From Maylandia zebra (taxonomy: Eukaryota > Chordata > Actinopteri > Cichliformes > Cichlidae), in the NCBI RefSeq assembly GCF_041146795.1, contig NC_135170.1:35007033-35071032 (forward strand): 64,000 bases of DNA, given 5' to 3'. Position 1 is the stretch's first letter; each line of letters starts with the position of its first letter. The notes beneath the pieces are model-generated. The model saw nothing but the letters and a program-made list of their open reading frames with translations, did no database searches and was not told where the DNA came from. Shown one piece after another: positions 52,061-62,019 of this stretch. The translations under genes and the position numbers were made by a program.

Positions 52061-53103
52061 ATACAGGCACTGAGGCAAATAATGCAACGATTATGAAGTG
52101 CAAAGCTGGATTTATGAAGTCAGCACAGAGACTTTGGGCTGTGAAACCACCTCACAGATGCTGATTGCTGACTACCTCTTCATTTCGCGCTCTTATGAGC
52201 AGCTGTGTCTTTCGGGGTGAGTCACAGCCTGCAAAACTGGCATCAAAAGGCATCTAACTGTTAATAACACTGGCAGCTACACCCGCTTTATAAACAAGGT
52301 TGCATGAGGTGAAAGTTTATCCACCACAGATCAAACTGCAGGTGCTGCCAGCGTCCACATGCAACTGAAGTCAGGGATGCATTTAAACTGGGAGGTGTGG
52401 TCCATGTTCAAAAGCAGACAGATATTTAAACAGCCGCACGTGCAGGATGGACGAACAGCCTCCCATCACAAGTCTCATGAACACTGCTCAGCTTTGAAGT
52501 CACCGATGAAGTCCTGTGTGCTACATAAAGCTGCTTCTTTGTCTTTGGAAGATTATTATTGTTACTCAACACAGACACTAAAGTGTGAGCACAGTGTGAC
52601 CTGATGTAACGTGACGTCCTTGAAAAGCCACAGTGTAAGACTGTCTTGGATGGTATCAGTGAAAAGCAGTGTTTCATTTGTTTCTGTAGCTCAAGGACGA
52701 AGCTGCAAAAGAATGTGTCATACAAAGTTAACATATGTCCACTAAGACGAGAGAAAGTGTCTTTCTCAGCCTGAAAATCAGCTGTAATTCATTGTGCTGA
52801 CACCGTGTGTCTGATTTTTAGAGCCAAATGTTTTAAAGACGTCTTAATTTAAAAGTAGAAAATTACAGGTCGCCCAGGCCTTCATGTCTTTAAGACATAC
52901 CTGTAGTTTCACCTGGCTTCATATATGACTGGTTCTACTGTATATAAAAATCGTGTTGAACACACACAGAGAGCAGCTCAGTTTAATGACACGTTTATTC
53001 TTCGGTTACAGTCACACGGTTACAGAAGAACACGTCATTTATTTTATCCAAATATATAAAAATACATTTGAACGTACAAAATAATCAGAACCTGCTCCTG
53101 AGT

Positions 53104-53589
53104 TTACCTATAGCCCCATGCGCTGCCTCCAGCGCCCTGGACAGGTTTTGGTTTGATGGTGCCGATGATCGAGATTCGAGTCGGGTCCCAGACACAATTC
53201 TCCTCCAGGCCGCTCTTCACCATCCCACAGCCGGGCGGCACCCAGGCGGTGTCGTAGCCACTGTATTGCCAGGTCTTCTGAAGTGGGTGGTTCTGATAGT
53301 TGATGACGATCACCCGTCCCACGTTGACCTTAACTTTAATGACAACTCTGTCATACTCAGGGTGACCAATGGGATAGCGACTTGCTTTCTCCAGGTCTCT
53401 GCTGAGGTAGACCCCCGGACCGAGCATCCCATCATAAGACTGGCCAAAACCCGTCATCAGGATTCTTTTAGCATTCGCACTGGTGGTACCGTGGTACATG
53501 ACGTAGGTTCTACCGTCTCTTGGCCCTTCACAATCCAGTCGGATTACCCCTGGAGGCAGGAAGTCATCTTCAGCCCACTGGAAGTACAT
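53104..53589 (-). CDS. Gig2-like interferon-induced protein, copy 1 (161 aa)
   Basis: Belongs to the fish Gig2 family (grass carp reovirus-induced gene 2), host antiviral proteins induced by interferon and distantly related to the PARP catalytic fold. ATG at 53589 (MYFQWAEDDFLPPGV). The coding exon starts at 53620 after acceptor TTCCTGCAG, so the 161-aa CDS sits in one exon. Key blocks are YVMYHGTTSANA (the PARP-like H-G-T), MLGPGVYLSRDLEKASRYP, NHPLQKTW, GYDTAWVPPGCGM and SGLEENCVWDP. A noncoding exon 1 begins upstream with its donor at 54726/54725 (minus-strand GTACGT), and an ISRE lies at 54810-54826. A possible poly(A) signal, reversed, is at 53038-53043. About 85% identical to copy 2. 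Whether it has ADP-ribosyl transferase activity is unknown; no full H-Y-E triad is evident. Confidence 0.88.
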   Translation of the reverse strand: MYFQWAEDDFLPPGVIRLDCEGPRDGRTYVMYHGTTSANAKRILMTGFGQSYDGMLGPGVYLSRDLEKASRYPIGHPEYDRVVIKVKVNVGRVIVINYQNHPLQKTWQYSGYDTAWVPPGCGMVKSGLEENCVWDPTRISIIGTIKPKPVQGAGGSAWGYR

Positions 53590-54480
53590 TTTTCTGATTC
53601 GGATGTTAGTGTGATTGTCTCTGCAGGAAATCATGAGAACATCACAGCGTTAAGAACAAGAAGCCTGAACTTTAAAATAGAGAGTTAGTTATATTAAATT
53701 GGGAGTTATTATAAGAAATCAGGTGTTTTAAATGATTTTTACAGTATTTATAACTCATAAAATAACAGTGGTTAATCCTAAATACTTTCCAGTCCAGGCA
53801 GGTGTTGTGTTTCATTGTGTTGCGTCAGATCTGACGATATGAGATACATTTAATCTTTTTTTTTGTTATCTCTCAAATTGGGAATTATCACTTCATTATC
53901 AAAGTGGGCATGGACGCTCTGCTGGGTGCTGGGCTCCTGTTTCTGGCTCATGCCGCTCTCTCTCTCTCACACACTCACAAGAAGATTGTTGATTTATGTA
54001 TCTGTGCATTTTCATGCTTTTGTGTTTCAGGTGCTGTATGTTTGTTTTTTCTCACAGGTGCAGCAGCTGGTGATACATCGTGCATTTCTATCTGTGCTCT
54101 GTCATGTTCTTATTTTCTCCCCTCTTCCCCCCTTTTTATTTCCTCAGATCTTTAAAAAGCAAACCGTATTTGGCACAACAGTGTGTTCAGATTATAGTTC
54201 TGACTGCAAAAGTAAAAACAAACAAAAGATAAACTTGCTGTGCCAAAGATGAGTGTCTGGCCTCAGAGGTCAGCGGCTCTTCCTGACTTAATTTGACTGT
54301 TATTAATGGAAAAATGAATATTTGTAGAAAAATAAACATGTAATAGAATAAGTTTGAATTGGCTCACTGTCCATGTAGCTGTGAAAGCCTGATGACGATG
54401 TTCTGTTTAATGTTCACGTTTATTTCACAAATCATCACCTCACTGAAAAGTTGTTTCACAATAAGTAGAATTTCAAACTC

Positions 54481-54529
54481 AGGGTTTCTGAATCACATTT
54501 CCTGCACGGAAATGTGATTCAGAAACCCT
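54481..54529. repeat. Perfect 22-bp inverted repeat with 5-nt loop in Gig2 copy 1 intron
   Basis: Arms 54481-54502 and 54508-54529 are exact reverse complements around TGCAC. The left arm starts AGGGTTTCTGAATCACATTT. It lies inside the intron between the noncoding first exon and the coding exon. Confidence 0.92.
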
Positions 54530-54809
54530 CTCGCTGGACTTTCACACATTTGAAAAGTTCATCATTAAGTCCTGATAAAACTGACATAAATCTGCTTTTA
54601 TCAGTCGGAAAGTTCGCAGCTGAGTGTAAATATGTCCTCATTCACACAGTACTGACAACGTTTACTGCAAACATTCAGACTTTTTAAGGAAAAAAGAAGA
54701 AAAGTGTGTTTGCTGAGTCCACGTACCTCTCTGCAGGCTGGTCCAAAAATGGAGTCTGTGCCTCACTCTGCTTCTTTTTCAGGAGGAAATACCACAAACA
54801 GACCTCCTC

Positions 54810-54826
54810 CTTTCAGTTTCGTTTCA
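54810..54826 (-). promoter_or_regulatory. ISRE in Gig2 copy 1 promoter
   Basis: On the minus strand it reads TGAAACGAAACTGAAAG, matching the interferon-stimulated response element pattern GAAANNGAAACT. It is about 85 bp upstream of the first-exon donor and preceded by CACG. IRF/ISGF3 binding is inferred. Confidence 0.8.
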
Positions 54827-54829
54827 CGT

Positions 54830-56290
54830 GCTGTTAAGTCCTTCACTTTAGGTTACAGGCAGTATGTGCTGGAGTACTTAGTGTGAGTTAGGTTTCACTC
54901 CTGCCATCCAGCAGCTCATAGATCAGGGACTTTTTGGCAGAACAGGAATTTTGGTTCTTTCCAGTTTTTCTCCATGATCGATTTAAGGTTTTAAAGGAAA
55001 TTAGTCTCTTTGATATTTCTAAATATATGCTCTTGCTCAGATGCAGATGAGCTCTACAGCAGGTTATCAAAAGACTCAAAAGGAAACAGGAAATTCCCGT
55101 CCACTCATTTTCCTGCTGTATTTGCAAAAGTTTCCATTGTCCTGCTGCAGACTGACTTACGTTTGCACAACATAAACCAGCTTACAGGGATACAGCTGAC
55201 ATATTTCCCATTATCAGTGTGACTCTAAGGATCAACATCATCACATTGATGTCCTTCTGTAGCGATGAGGGCTTGTGTGCAGAGACATCGACGCTATTAG
55301 ATTATTCTGTTATTATATGTTACCTTATATATGTAATCAAAGTAGTTGAATTAGAATACTGCTGTAGATCACATTATACCCTTTAATATAGAGTGTGTGA
55401 GCTGTATGTAGTTTAGTTCTCATTATACTTTTGAGTTAACAGAACATATTCACATATTAGTTCATTAGATAAATGTGCATCACTCTGTATCCTTGATCTG
55501 CTGGGAATGTGTTACACTGTTTTCTTGACATGCTTAAGTGTTGAATCATGAAGAGAAGGTTGTAAGCAGGAGACTCTGTGTCTAAAGACAGGGGAGATAG
55601 ATAGACCACATTCCACACCCCCACCTTACAGAAAGCAGAGAAACAACTGCCGAGGTCATAACTTAGGCGCTGTAACAGAGAAAAAATGTGATGTTTTGGC
55701 GTTTACGACTAGCTGGGGGCCACTAGAGACTATAAAAAGCTGAGCAACCCGTCACCATTTTGAGACATGTGCCTGACCCTCTGGTAGCATCTCTCCCGTC
55801 CGGACGTTGTAATGCTCTGACTGTTGAATTGTATGGAAATAAATGATTGTTGATTGAGCATTTATACACCGAGTATTGTCCTTCCTTCAGCCCAAAGATT
55901 CAAAGAATTGGGAGATTTCAACAACGCTGATCTCTTTGTGTTGTTTCATACGTCTCTTTTATCTTCCTGCAGTTAATTTGTTCCTCGTTGTGTTGCTTTG
56001 TAGCTTCTTGTGGTCGCTGAGCATCTTTTTAAAACTATATTTTTTCATTGTTTTGTGTGCACAGACATGTAAAAGGTGACCTAACACAGTCTATGAGCAC
56101 AGTTTGTGTTTGTGTCATTCTTCTGTCTGTTTGATACCATTGTGTATTTCCTGACAGTCATTTTTCCCTCTTTGCTTTTTTAGTGTCGATATTTTTACAT
56201 CTTTGCGTGTTTTTAAAATTTTGTACCTTTGCGGTTGTGATATTTTCTTTCTTTTTGTACATCTTTGGTCCTTTTGAATCTAACTGGTGT
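54830..56290. other. Gig2 copy 1 upstream region
   Basis: The first 150 bp (to about 54985) are homologous to sequence upstream of copy 2 (59585-59720) and of the relic (61505-61625), sharing TAGGTTTCACTCCTGCCA. The rest holds no recognised gene. A CACTTTATTGCTTTATTG stretch lies at the end. Confidence 0.5.
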
Positions 56291-56317
56291 CACTTTATTG
56301 CTTTATTGTAATAACTG

Positions 56318-56600
56318 GAAACCCTGGTCAGTGGTCATTTTATTGTCCCCAATGGGAAATTGATTTGCAGCATGTCTACTCATCAAACAACTCAGACATT
56401 TAAGAAAAACAAACAGAACAGCCCAAGTTTTATCAAGAGCTGCAAGAAAGTGCCGTGTGTGACAGTGTTGGCAACAACAGTTATGGTTTAGTGTTGTTAA
56501 GCACGATAATAGCAGCAGGTATAAAGAACTATGTCTCGTGGTTTTCTCTGCAGGCACTTCACACCGATGACCTGAAGGAAGCAGCTGAAAATCTCTAAAG
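56318..56600. repeat. Locally duplicated segment, intact (empty-site) copy
   Basis: Its TTTATTGTCCCCAATGGGAA block through GCAAGAAAGTGCCGTGTGTG ACAGTGTTGGCAACAAC recurs at 62020-62145 plus 63081-63180, where a LINE interrupts it. The first part is itself an old reversed LINE tail. Confidence 0.7.
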
Positions 56601-56796
56601 AGACGGTTTGTTTGAAACTTAACATGACAGAGGTCGCCTTCCTCAGCACCTGCCTGTTATAAAAGTCCAAAAGCTGGACCTGAGACCTCCCTGAAGTCTG
56701 ACCAGCCACTTTAACCAGGTTACCCAGTCCGGTCTTATTGGTCAGTGTCATGGTCCCTGTGTCTCCATTTTATTTTTTGAGTGTGTCTCCTGATTA

Positions 56797-57752
56797 CAGT
56801 TTTTTCTGAATGCTTAAACCCAAACTGTGATTCCTGTAGCACAATCTCTAAAACTATTCAGACTTATAGCAAAACCACTCACTGAGTTTGCAAAACTAAA
56901 AGCACAAAAACTGCTTTGCACTCAGTTTGCAATTTCGTAACACACACTTTGCAAAACTGTAGGCACAATTCACTGCACAACACTCAATTACCACATTTCC
57001 AACACACTCCTAGCAAAAGTATACACATGTATGGCTATCATTAACACTAATTTGCCAACTGTCTGGCACACTTTCACATGTGAAAACTTTTTTAGATAAT
57101 TAGTTCACTTTGCAATCAGCCTAAGCACTATAATACAGGTAAGCTGTGTGTGCGGAGTACAATGGAGGGAGCAGAAAGAGTGAGAAGTAGAGGAGGCCGA
57201 GGAAGAGGACGTGGAGGTGAAGAAGTAGGATGAAGAGGACGACAAGGACAAGGAGGAGCAAGAGGAAGACGAGGAGGGGGCAGAGGAAGCATGTTCACTG
57301 CAGACCAAGTAACCCATATAGTCATTATGGCGACTGCAAATAATCCTATACTTGGAAATAAACACTTGTGTTTGTTTTGATGTGTTTGAATAAACAGCAG
57401 TACTTGAAGTTTGGATCCCTCTATGCTTATGGATCTATGATAGAAGTATGAGCTCACACTGACATAGCCTACCTTGTGCACAGAGAAAGCAAAAGCCAGA
57501 TGTGTTTTGTATTCATACCATCAGTGTGCAGTTGGCGCATTGTGTGCTTAGTAGATGATGGCTTGTGTGTACTGTTTGATACGGAAACACCATTTTTACG
57601 AAGGTGTGTAGAGTTAATCCAGCTGTGTTTGCTTTTGAAAGAGAACTACAATGTTTTGATGATTGGGTGACAGGTTTTCTTATTTGTGTGAAGAGTTTTG
57701 CAAAATTAGCCAATAGTTACAAAAAATGTGCTTAAGCAATCAGAAAAAACTG
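56797..57752 (+). mobile_element. IS630/Tc1-mariner-like deletion derivative (956 bp)
   Basis: Flanked by TA at 56795-56796 and 57753-57754. The inverted ends CAGTTTTTTCTGAATGCTTA and CAGTTTTTTCTGATTGCTTA match at 19 of 20 positions. Inside, at 57163, an ATG opens a short Arg/Gly-rich frame (RGGRGRGRGG) that hits a stop at about 57232. It is followed in frame by more RG repeats and FTADQVTHIVIMATANNP. This is the N-terminal part of a fish transposase family with an RG-rich head. The DDE domain is absent, so it is non-autonomous. Confidence 0.75.
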
Positions 57753-58001
57753 TATTTTTCCAGGCCTTTGTTTCCTCCATCCCAGTTGTTTTTAGATGTG
57801 TTGTTGTCATCAAATTCAAAATGAGTTATTAGTTTTTTTATTAAACAGTAAAACGTCTCATTTCAAACATCTCGCACACAAGAATTTCACTCACATGTAC
57901 TGTACCAGTGTCCCTCCACATGTGATGTGACAATAAAAGTGATTTGATGTGTTTTTTATGCATAAACATATAGAATAATGAATGATTTACATATGAATAC
58001 A

Positions 58002-58007
58002 TTTATT
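58002..58007 (-). terminator. Candidate poly(A) signal of Gig2 copy 2
   Basis: TTTATT on the + strand is AATAAA on the gene strand, about 110 bp after the stop codon. Confidence 0.45.
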
Positions 58008-58115
58008 TTTCAGGTTACACTCACATGGTTACAAAATATGTCATTTTATGATTTCTTATCCAAATATATAAAAATACATTTGAACGTACAAAATAATCAG
58101 AACCTGCTCCTGAGT

Positions 58116-58601
58116 TTACCTATAGCCCCATGCGCTGCCTCCAGCGCCCTGGACAGGTTTTGGTTTGATGGTGCCGATGATCGAGATTCGATTCGGGTCC
58201 CAGACACAATTCTCCTCCAGGCCGCTCTTCACCATCCCACAGTTGGGCGGCACCCAGGCGGTGTCGTATCCGTGGTCATGCCAGGTCTTCTGAAGTGGGT
58301 GGTTCTGACAGTTGATGGCTTTAACCCTTCCCACGTTGACCCTAACCTTAATGACAACCTTGTCATCCTCAGGATGATCGATGGGATAGCGACTCGCTTT
58401 ATCAAGGTCTCTGCTGAGGTAGACCCCTGGACCGAGCATCCCAGCCGAAGACTGGCGAAAACCTGAAGCCAAGATCAATTGAGCGTTCGCACTGGTGGTG
58501 CCGTGGTACATGACGTAGGTTCTACCGTCTCTTGGTCCTTCACGGTCCATTCGAACCACACCTGGAGGCAAAAAGTCATCTTCAGCCCACTGGAAGCTCA
58601 T
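58116..58601 (-). CDS. Gig2-like interferon-induced protein, copy 2 (161 aa)
   Basis: Tandem duplicate of 53104-53589 in the same orientation, 4.5 kb away. ATG at 58601 (MSFQWAEDDFLPPGV); the exon begins at 58632 after TTTCCTACAG. A noncoding exon 1 ends at 59474 with donor GTAAGT on the minus strand, and its ISRE is at 59542-59558. It keeps all family blocks: MYHGTTSANAQ, MLGPGVYLSRDLDKASRYP, CQNHPLQKTWHDHGYDTAWV and SGLEENCVWDPNRIS. It differs from copy 1 at 24 of 161 residues, mainly in 41-110, with only one change after residue 121. The KTWHDHGYDTAWVPPNCGM block resembles the family consensus more closely than copy 1 does (KTWQYSGYD). A role in antiviral defence is inferred from the family. 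Confidence 0.88.
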   Translation of the reverse strand: MSFQWAEDDFLPPGVVRMDREGPRDGRTYVMYHGTTSANAQLILASGFRQSSAGMLGPGVYLSRDLDKASRYPIDHPEDDKVVIKVRVNVGRVKAINCQNHPLQKTWHDHGYDTAWVPPNCGMVKSGLEENCVWDPNRISIIGTIKPKPVQGAGGSAWGYR

Positions 58602-59541
58602 TTTTCAGATCCAGATGTTGGTGTCAGTGTCCCTGTAGGAAAAATATGTTACTGACATCAGTGCCAAAAAGACAAAACAGATAAGATTAGCTATGAAATT
58701 AAGAATTTTCCTCAGTGAACATCAAGCAAATGTACCCCATGTGACTCTACAGGCCTGAGTTAGCATGTTAAAGGTTAAAGTTCATGACAGTACAATTAGA
58801 AAAAGAGGACGAAGCCTCTTCTGTCTAAAACAAACAACATTTATGTCTTTGGTTTTCAATATGTTGAGCTGGAGATCAGTGATCATTGCCATGAAAAAGC
58901 CTGTGCATTAAAAGCTGTGCTTGAATCTTATCAAGTGCAGAATAAATGACAGTCTGACCTCTGACCCCTCAAAAAGCTCCTGAATGATAGAGTGTAGTTA
59001 GATTTCCACACTGTGCAGTTTCACTTAATTTTCTGTTCATCTGAGGCTATAAATCATTTTAGAACCTGCTAAGAACCAAATTACTTTGATTAACTCAAAG
59101 TAAAAATACAAATCAATTTAAAACAGTGTGACATCAAAGTTGAGCAGCTGATACCAAAATATTGTAATGTTTTTATGGCAAAATGTAAATATAATAGGTG
59201 TAAAAGTCTGGGGACAATCATACATTTTCAAATGACAGTTTTCGAACACTGAACTCATTGAAACGTTGCCATTAAGTACAATTTAAAACTAGCTCAGGTT
59301 TGCTAAGTTACATTTTTCTGCAGCTTCTCACTGGATCGTTTAGTCCTGATTAAAGTGACATAAATCTGCTTTTATTAGTCAGGAAGTTCACAGCGGAGTC
59401 CAAATATGTCCTCATACACACAGAACTGACAAGATTCACTGTAAACATTCAGACTTTGTTTGAGTCCACTTACCTCTCTGCAGGTTGGTCCAAGAATGGA
59501 GTCCGTGCCTCACTCTGCTTCTTTTAACAGTAGACGTCCTT

Positions 59542-59558
59542 CTTTCAGTTTTGTTTCA
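59542..59558 (-). promoter_or_regulatory. ISRE in Gig2 copy 2 promoter
   Basis: The minus strand reads TGAAACAAAACTGAAAG, one base from copy 1's site (G to A in the middle), at the same distance from the first exon. Confidence 0.75.
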
Positions 59559-59719
59559 TGTGCTGTTGCTCGTCCTTGTCTTTAGGTTACAGACAATATG
59601 TACTAGGTGTGGTCAGTGTGTGAGTTAGGTTTCACTCCTGCCACACAGCAACACACAGATCAGGTGTTTTCAGCCAGAATGAAACGTTTGGCACTTTCCA
59701 ATTTTCCTCCATAAAAGTT

Positions 59720-60228
59720 TTGTGATATTAAAGGAAATTTGTCTCCTTAATATTTATAATTTTATGCTCTTGTTCAGATGCAGATGAGTTATATAACAGA
59801 AACACGTAACAGGAAATTCCCGTCCAGTCAGATTCCTGCTGTATTTGCAAATGTTTCCATTCTGCTGCAGACTGTCTTTCGTTTGGACCAGTGAAAGTTT
59901 ACGGGAATTTGGCTGATATATTTCCCATATAGCGAGCTCCTGCTGTGGCTCTAAGGCTCCTGCTAACTTTGCATTTATGTAAAGCTGCAGATGCTGAAAA
60001 TGACGGCCTGAATCTATTATTACACTAAATTGGCTTCTCTCAAAATATAAAAGAGCCCATCAGTGTCTTTAGTCACACATTTGCTAGCATAGATAGCATA
60101 GAAACTGAACATTAAACAGTCTTCTTTTGTCTTTTCATTACTTAAATTTATGATAATGGATTATACAGCTGTGGGGTATACAGTTCATTACAGCAGACGT
60201 CTTTCTGAAAGTGCTGTAACTAATAACC
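59720..60228. other. Upstream region of Gig2 copy 2
   Basis: About 59740-59935 is still similar to copy 1's upstream region (GGAAATTCCCGTCCA blocks at 55089 and 59813). The rest has no recognised feature. Confidence 0.45.
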
Positions 60229-60653
60229 CTTTCCCACTACCACCTACTCGAGTCAGCTCTGCACACCTCAACTCCTTTTTGGGGTTTTCTATTAGGTGGT
60301 GGTGCCTGGTACCTACTGTTAGTACCTACTCGGCTGGGGATCCAGGTGATACGAAAATGTGACGTCACCAGACGGCATGTCACCGATTGGCTAGTCAGTG
60401 GCGTCACTCGATGAGTCTTGAGAGCTTCTCCTTTGCAAAAATCTAAACCGCCATTTTGAACCTGGCAACGAGGGAAATGTGTACAGAAAAAACAACACTG
60501 TGGCCCCCGAGTCTGACACAAAGGCCCAGACTGAGCAGCAGGTTTACCATCACCTCAACGTGCTGTTGTGGCGTTCATGTCGCACAGAAATTACATCAAC
60601 ATGACCGGAACCGAGTTAAGTCAAGTCGAGCCAAGTAGGTACTAGTGAAAAAG
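60229..60653. mobile_element. MITE with imperfect terminal inverted repeats
   Basis: The left end CTTTCCCACTACCACCTACT pairs with the right-end complement CTTTTTCACTAGTACCTACT, and similarity continues about 15 bp inward. The ACCTACTCGG-CTCG style is common to a short non-autonomous fish element. No clear TSD, no coding capacity. Confidence 0.55.
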
Positions 60654-61090
60654 ATCTATAAGTTTAATTCAGATCAAACTGAGGTTATTGTACTCGGCCC
60701 TGAAAAGCTTAGAAATATGGTATCTAACCAGATTCTTACTCTGGATGGCATTACCTTGGCCTCCAGTAACACTGTGAGGAACCTTGGAGTCATTTTTGAC
60801 CAGGACATGTCCTTCAACGCACATATTAAACACATATGTAAGACTGCTTTCTTCCATTTGTGCAACATCTCTAAAGTTAGAAATATCCTGTCTCAGAGTG
60901 ACGCTGAAAAACTAGTTCATGCATTTATTACTTCCAGGCTGGACGACTGTAATTCATTATTATCAGGAAGTCCAAAAAACTCACTGAAAAGCCTTCAGCT
61001 GATCCAAAATGCTGCAGCAAGAGTCCTGACAGGGACTAGAAAGAGAGCATATTTCTCCTGTTTTGGCTTCCCTTCATTGGCTGCTCCTCA
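60654..61090 (+). mobile_element. L2-like LINE fragment, C-terminal reverse transcriptase
   Basis: Encodes KTEVIVLGP-like DQTEVIVLGPEKL, VRNLGVIFDQDMSFNAHIKH, FFHLCNISKVRNILSQSDAE, KLVHAFITSRLDDCNSLLSG and LQLIQNAAARVLTGTRKR, typical of L2-clade RT ends. The frame breaks near 61045, where a one-base shift restores the PVLASLHWL block. Both the 5' part and the endonuclease are missing. Confidence 0.8.
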
Positions 61091-61265
61091 CATACAACCT
61101 GATGTATCAATCTCACCTGATGAATTACGTAATCAACTAAAAAATGCTCTAAGTTCCGTTCAAGGTGGTCTAGGTGAGGAAGACCAATGTAACCTGGAAC
61201 AAAGAAAGGGTGGAAAGGGAATAAATAACTCACCTGTGTTTCACTCTGCTCTGTTTAAAAAGAAA

Positions 61266-61394
61266 CATCCTTCTTTCAGTTTTGTTTCACGTGCTGTTAT
61301 TAAGTCACTTTAGGACCACACCCAGTAAATATTGTCTACAGCCTAAAGCGAGGGACTTAACAACAGCACGTGAAACAAAACTGAAAGATGGATG
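61266..61394. promoter_or_regulatory. ISRE-bearing inverted repeat, relic of a third Gig2 promoter
   Basis: The left arm 61266-61314 and right arm 61342-61394 are imperfect inverted copies of the Gig2 promoter core. The left contains CTTTCAGTTTTGTTTCACGT (ISRE 61273-61289, minus orientation), and the right contains the complementary GAAACAAAACTGAAAG at 61372-61387. The sequence on the gene side (TTTCACTCTGCTCTGTTTAA, 61230-61250) resembles the noncoding first exon of copies 1 and 2, but no Gig2 coding exon follows; an L2-like fragment lies there. Confidence 0.7.
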
Positions 61395-61499
61395 TCTCAG
61401 AGTGGTTTGAAATGAAGTTTATTAAAGTGGATTTACAAGTGCAGAATTTATTCTACAAATTATTATTTAAGCACAGAATTCTTTATTTTGATGCGCGTG

Positions 61500-61660
61500 G
61501 CTCTTGTGGTCCTGCATAGTCAGTGTGTGAATTAGGCTTCACTCCTGCCACACAGCAACACACAGATCAGGTGTTTTCAGGCAGAATGAGACTTTTGGTA
61601 TTTACCATTGTACCTCCATAAACTATTTAGAACAAACAGAGGGTGGAAGGGAATAAATAA
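61500..61660 (-). pseudogene. Upstream relic of a third Gig2 unit
   Basis: GTCAGTGTGTGAATTAGGCT TCACTCCTGCCACACAGCAA matches the upstream region of copy 2 at 59608-59650 closely and that of copy 1 at 54877. This shows that the duplicated block included a third promoter region, now without a gene. Confidence 0.6.
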
Positions 61661-62019
61661 CTCACCTGTGTGTTTGTTCTGTTGCTTAACAATAAGCTAC
61701 CTGTCATGTCGTTGAACCTGTTGTAAATCCATGTTTAACTTTTTCTGTTGCAGATTTCTTTGTCTTTCACTTTCAGGCAGACTGGATGTGTCGGTTAAGA
61801 GTGGCAGACTCATTGTTTTACTTTCCCCAAGAGGGCACACAGATTTACGTTTATGATGCCTTTGTTTTGTTGTTGTTTTTGTGATTGATACCTTTGTCCT
61901 GTTGTTGGCAGACCAGGCGTGTGATCGGTCATATGATGTGTACACTGCTTCTTTTTTTGATTGTGCTTTATAGGTGGACTGGGAAACCCTGGGTCAGTGT
62001 ATAGAGCTGATAACAATGG

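Noticed and set aside
53068-53688. 206-codon + strand frame over Gig2 copy 1
   Set aside because: Antisense of the Gig2 exon; repeated over copy 2 only because the two genes are similar.
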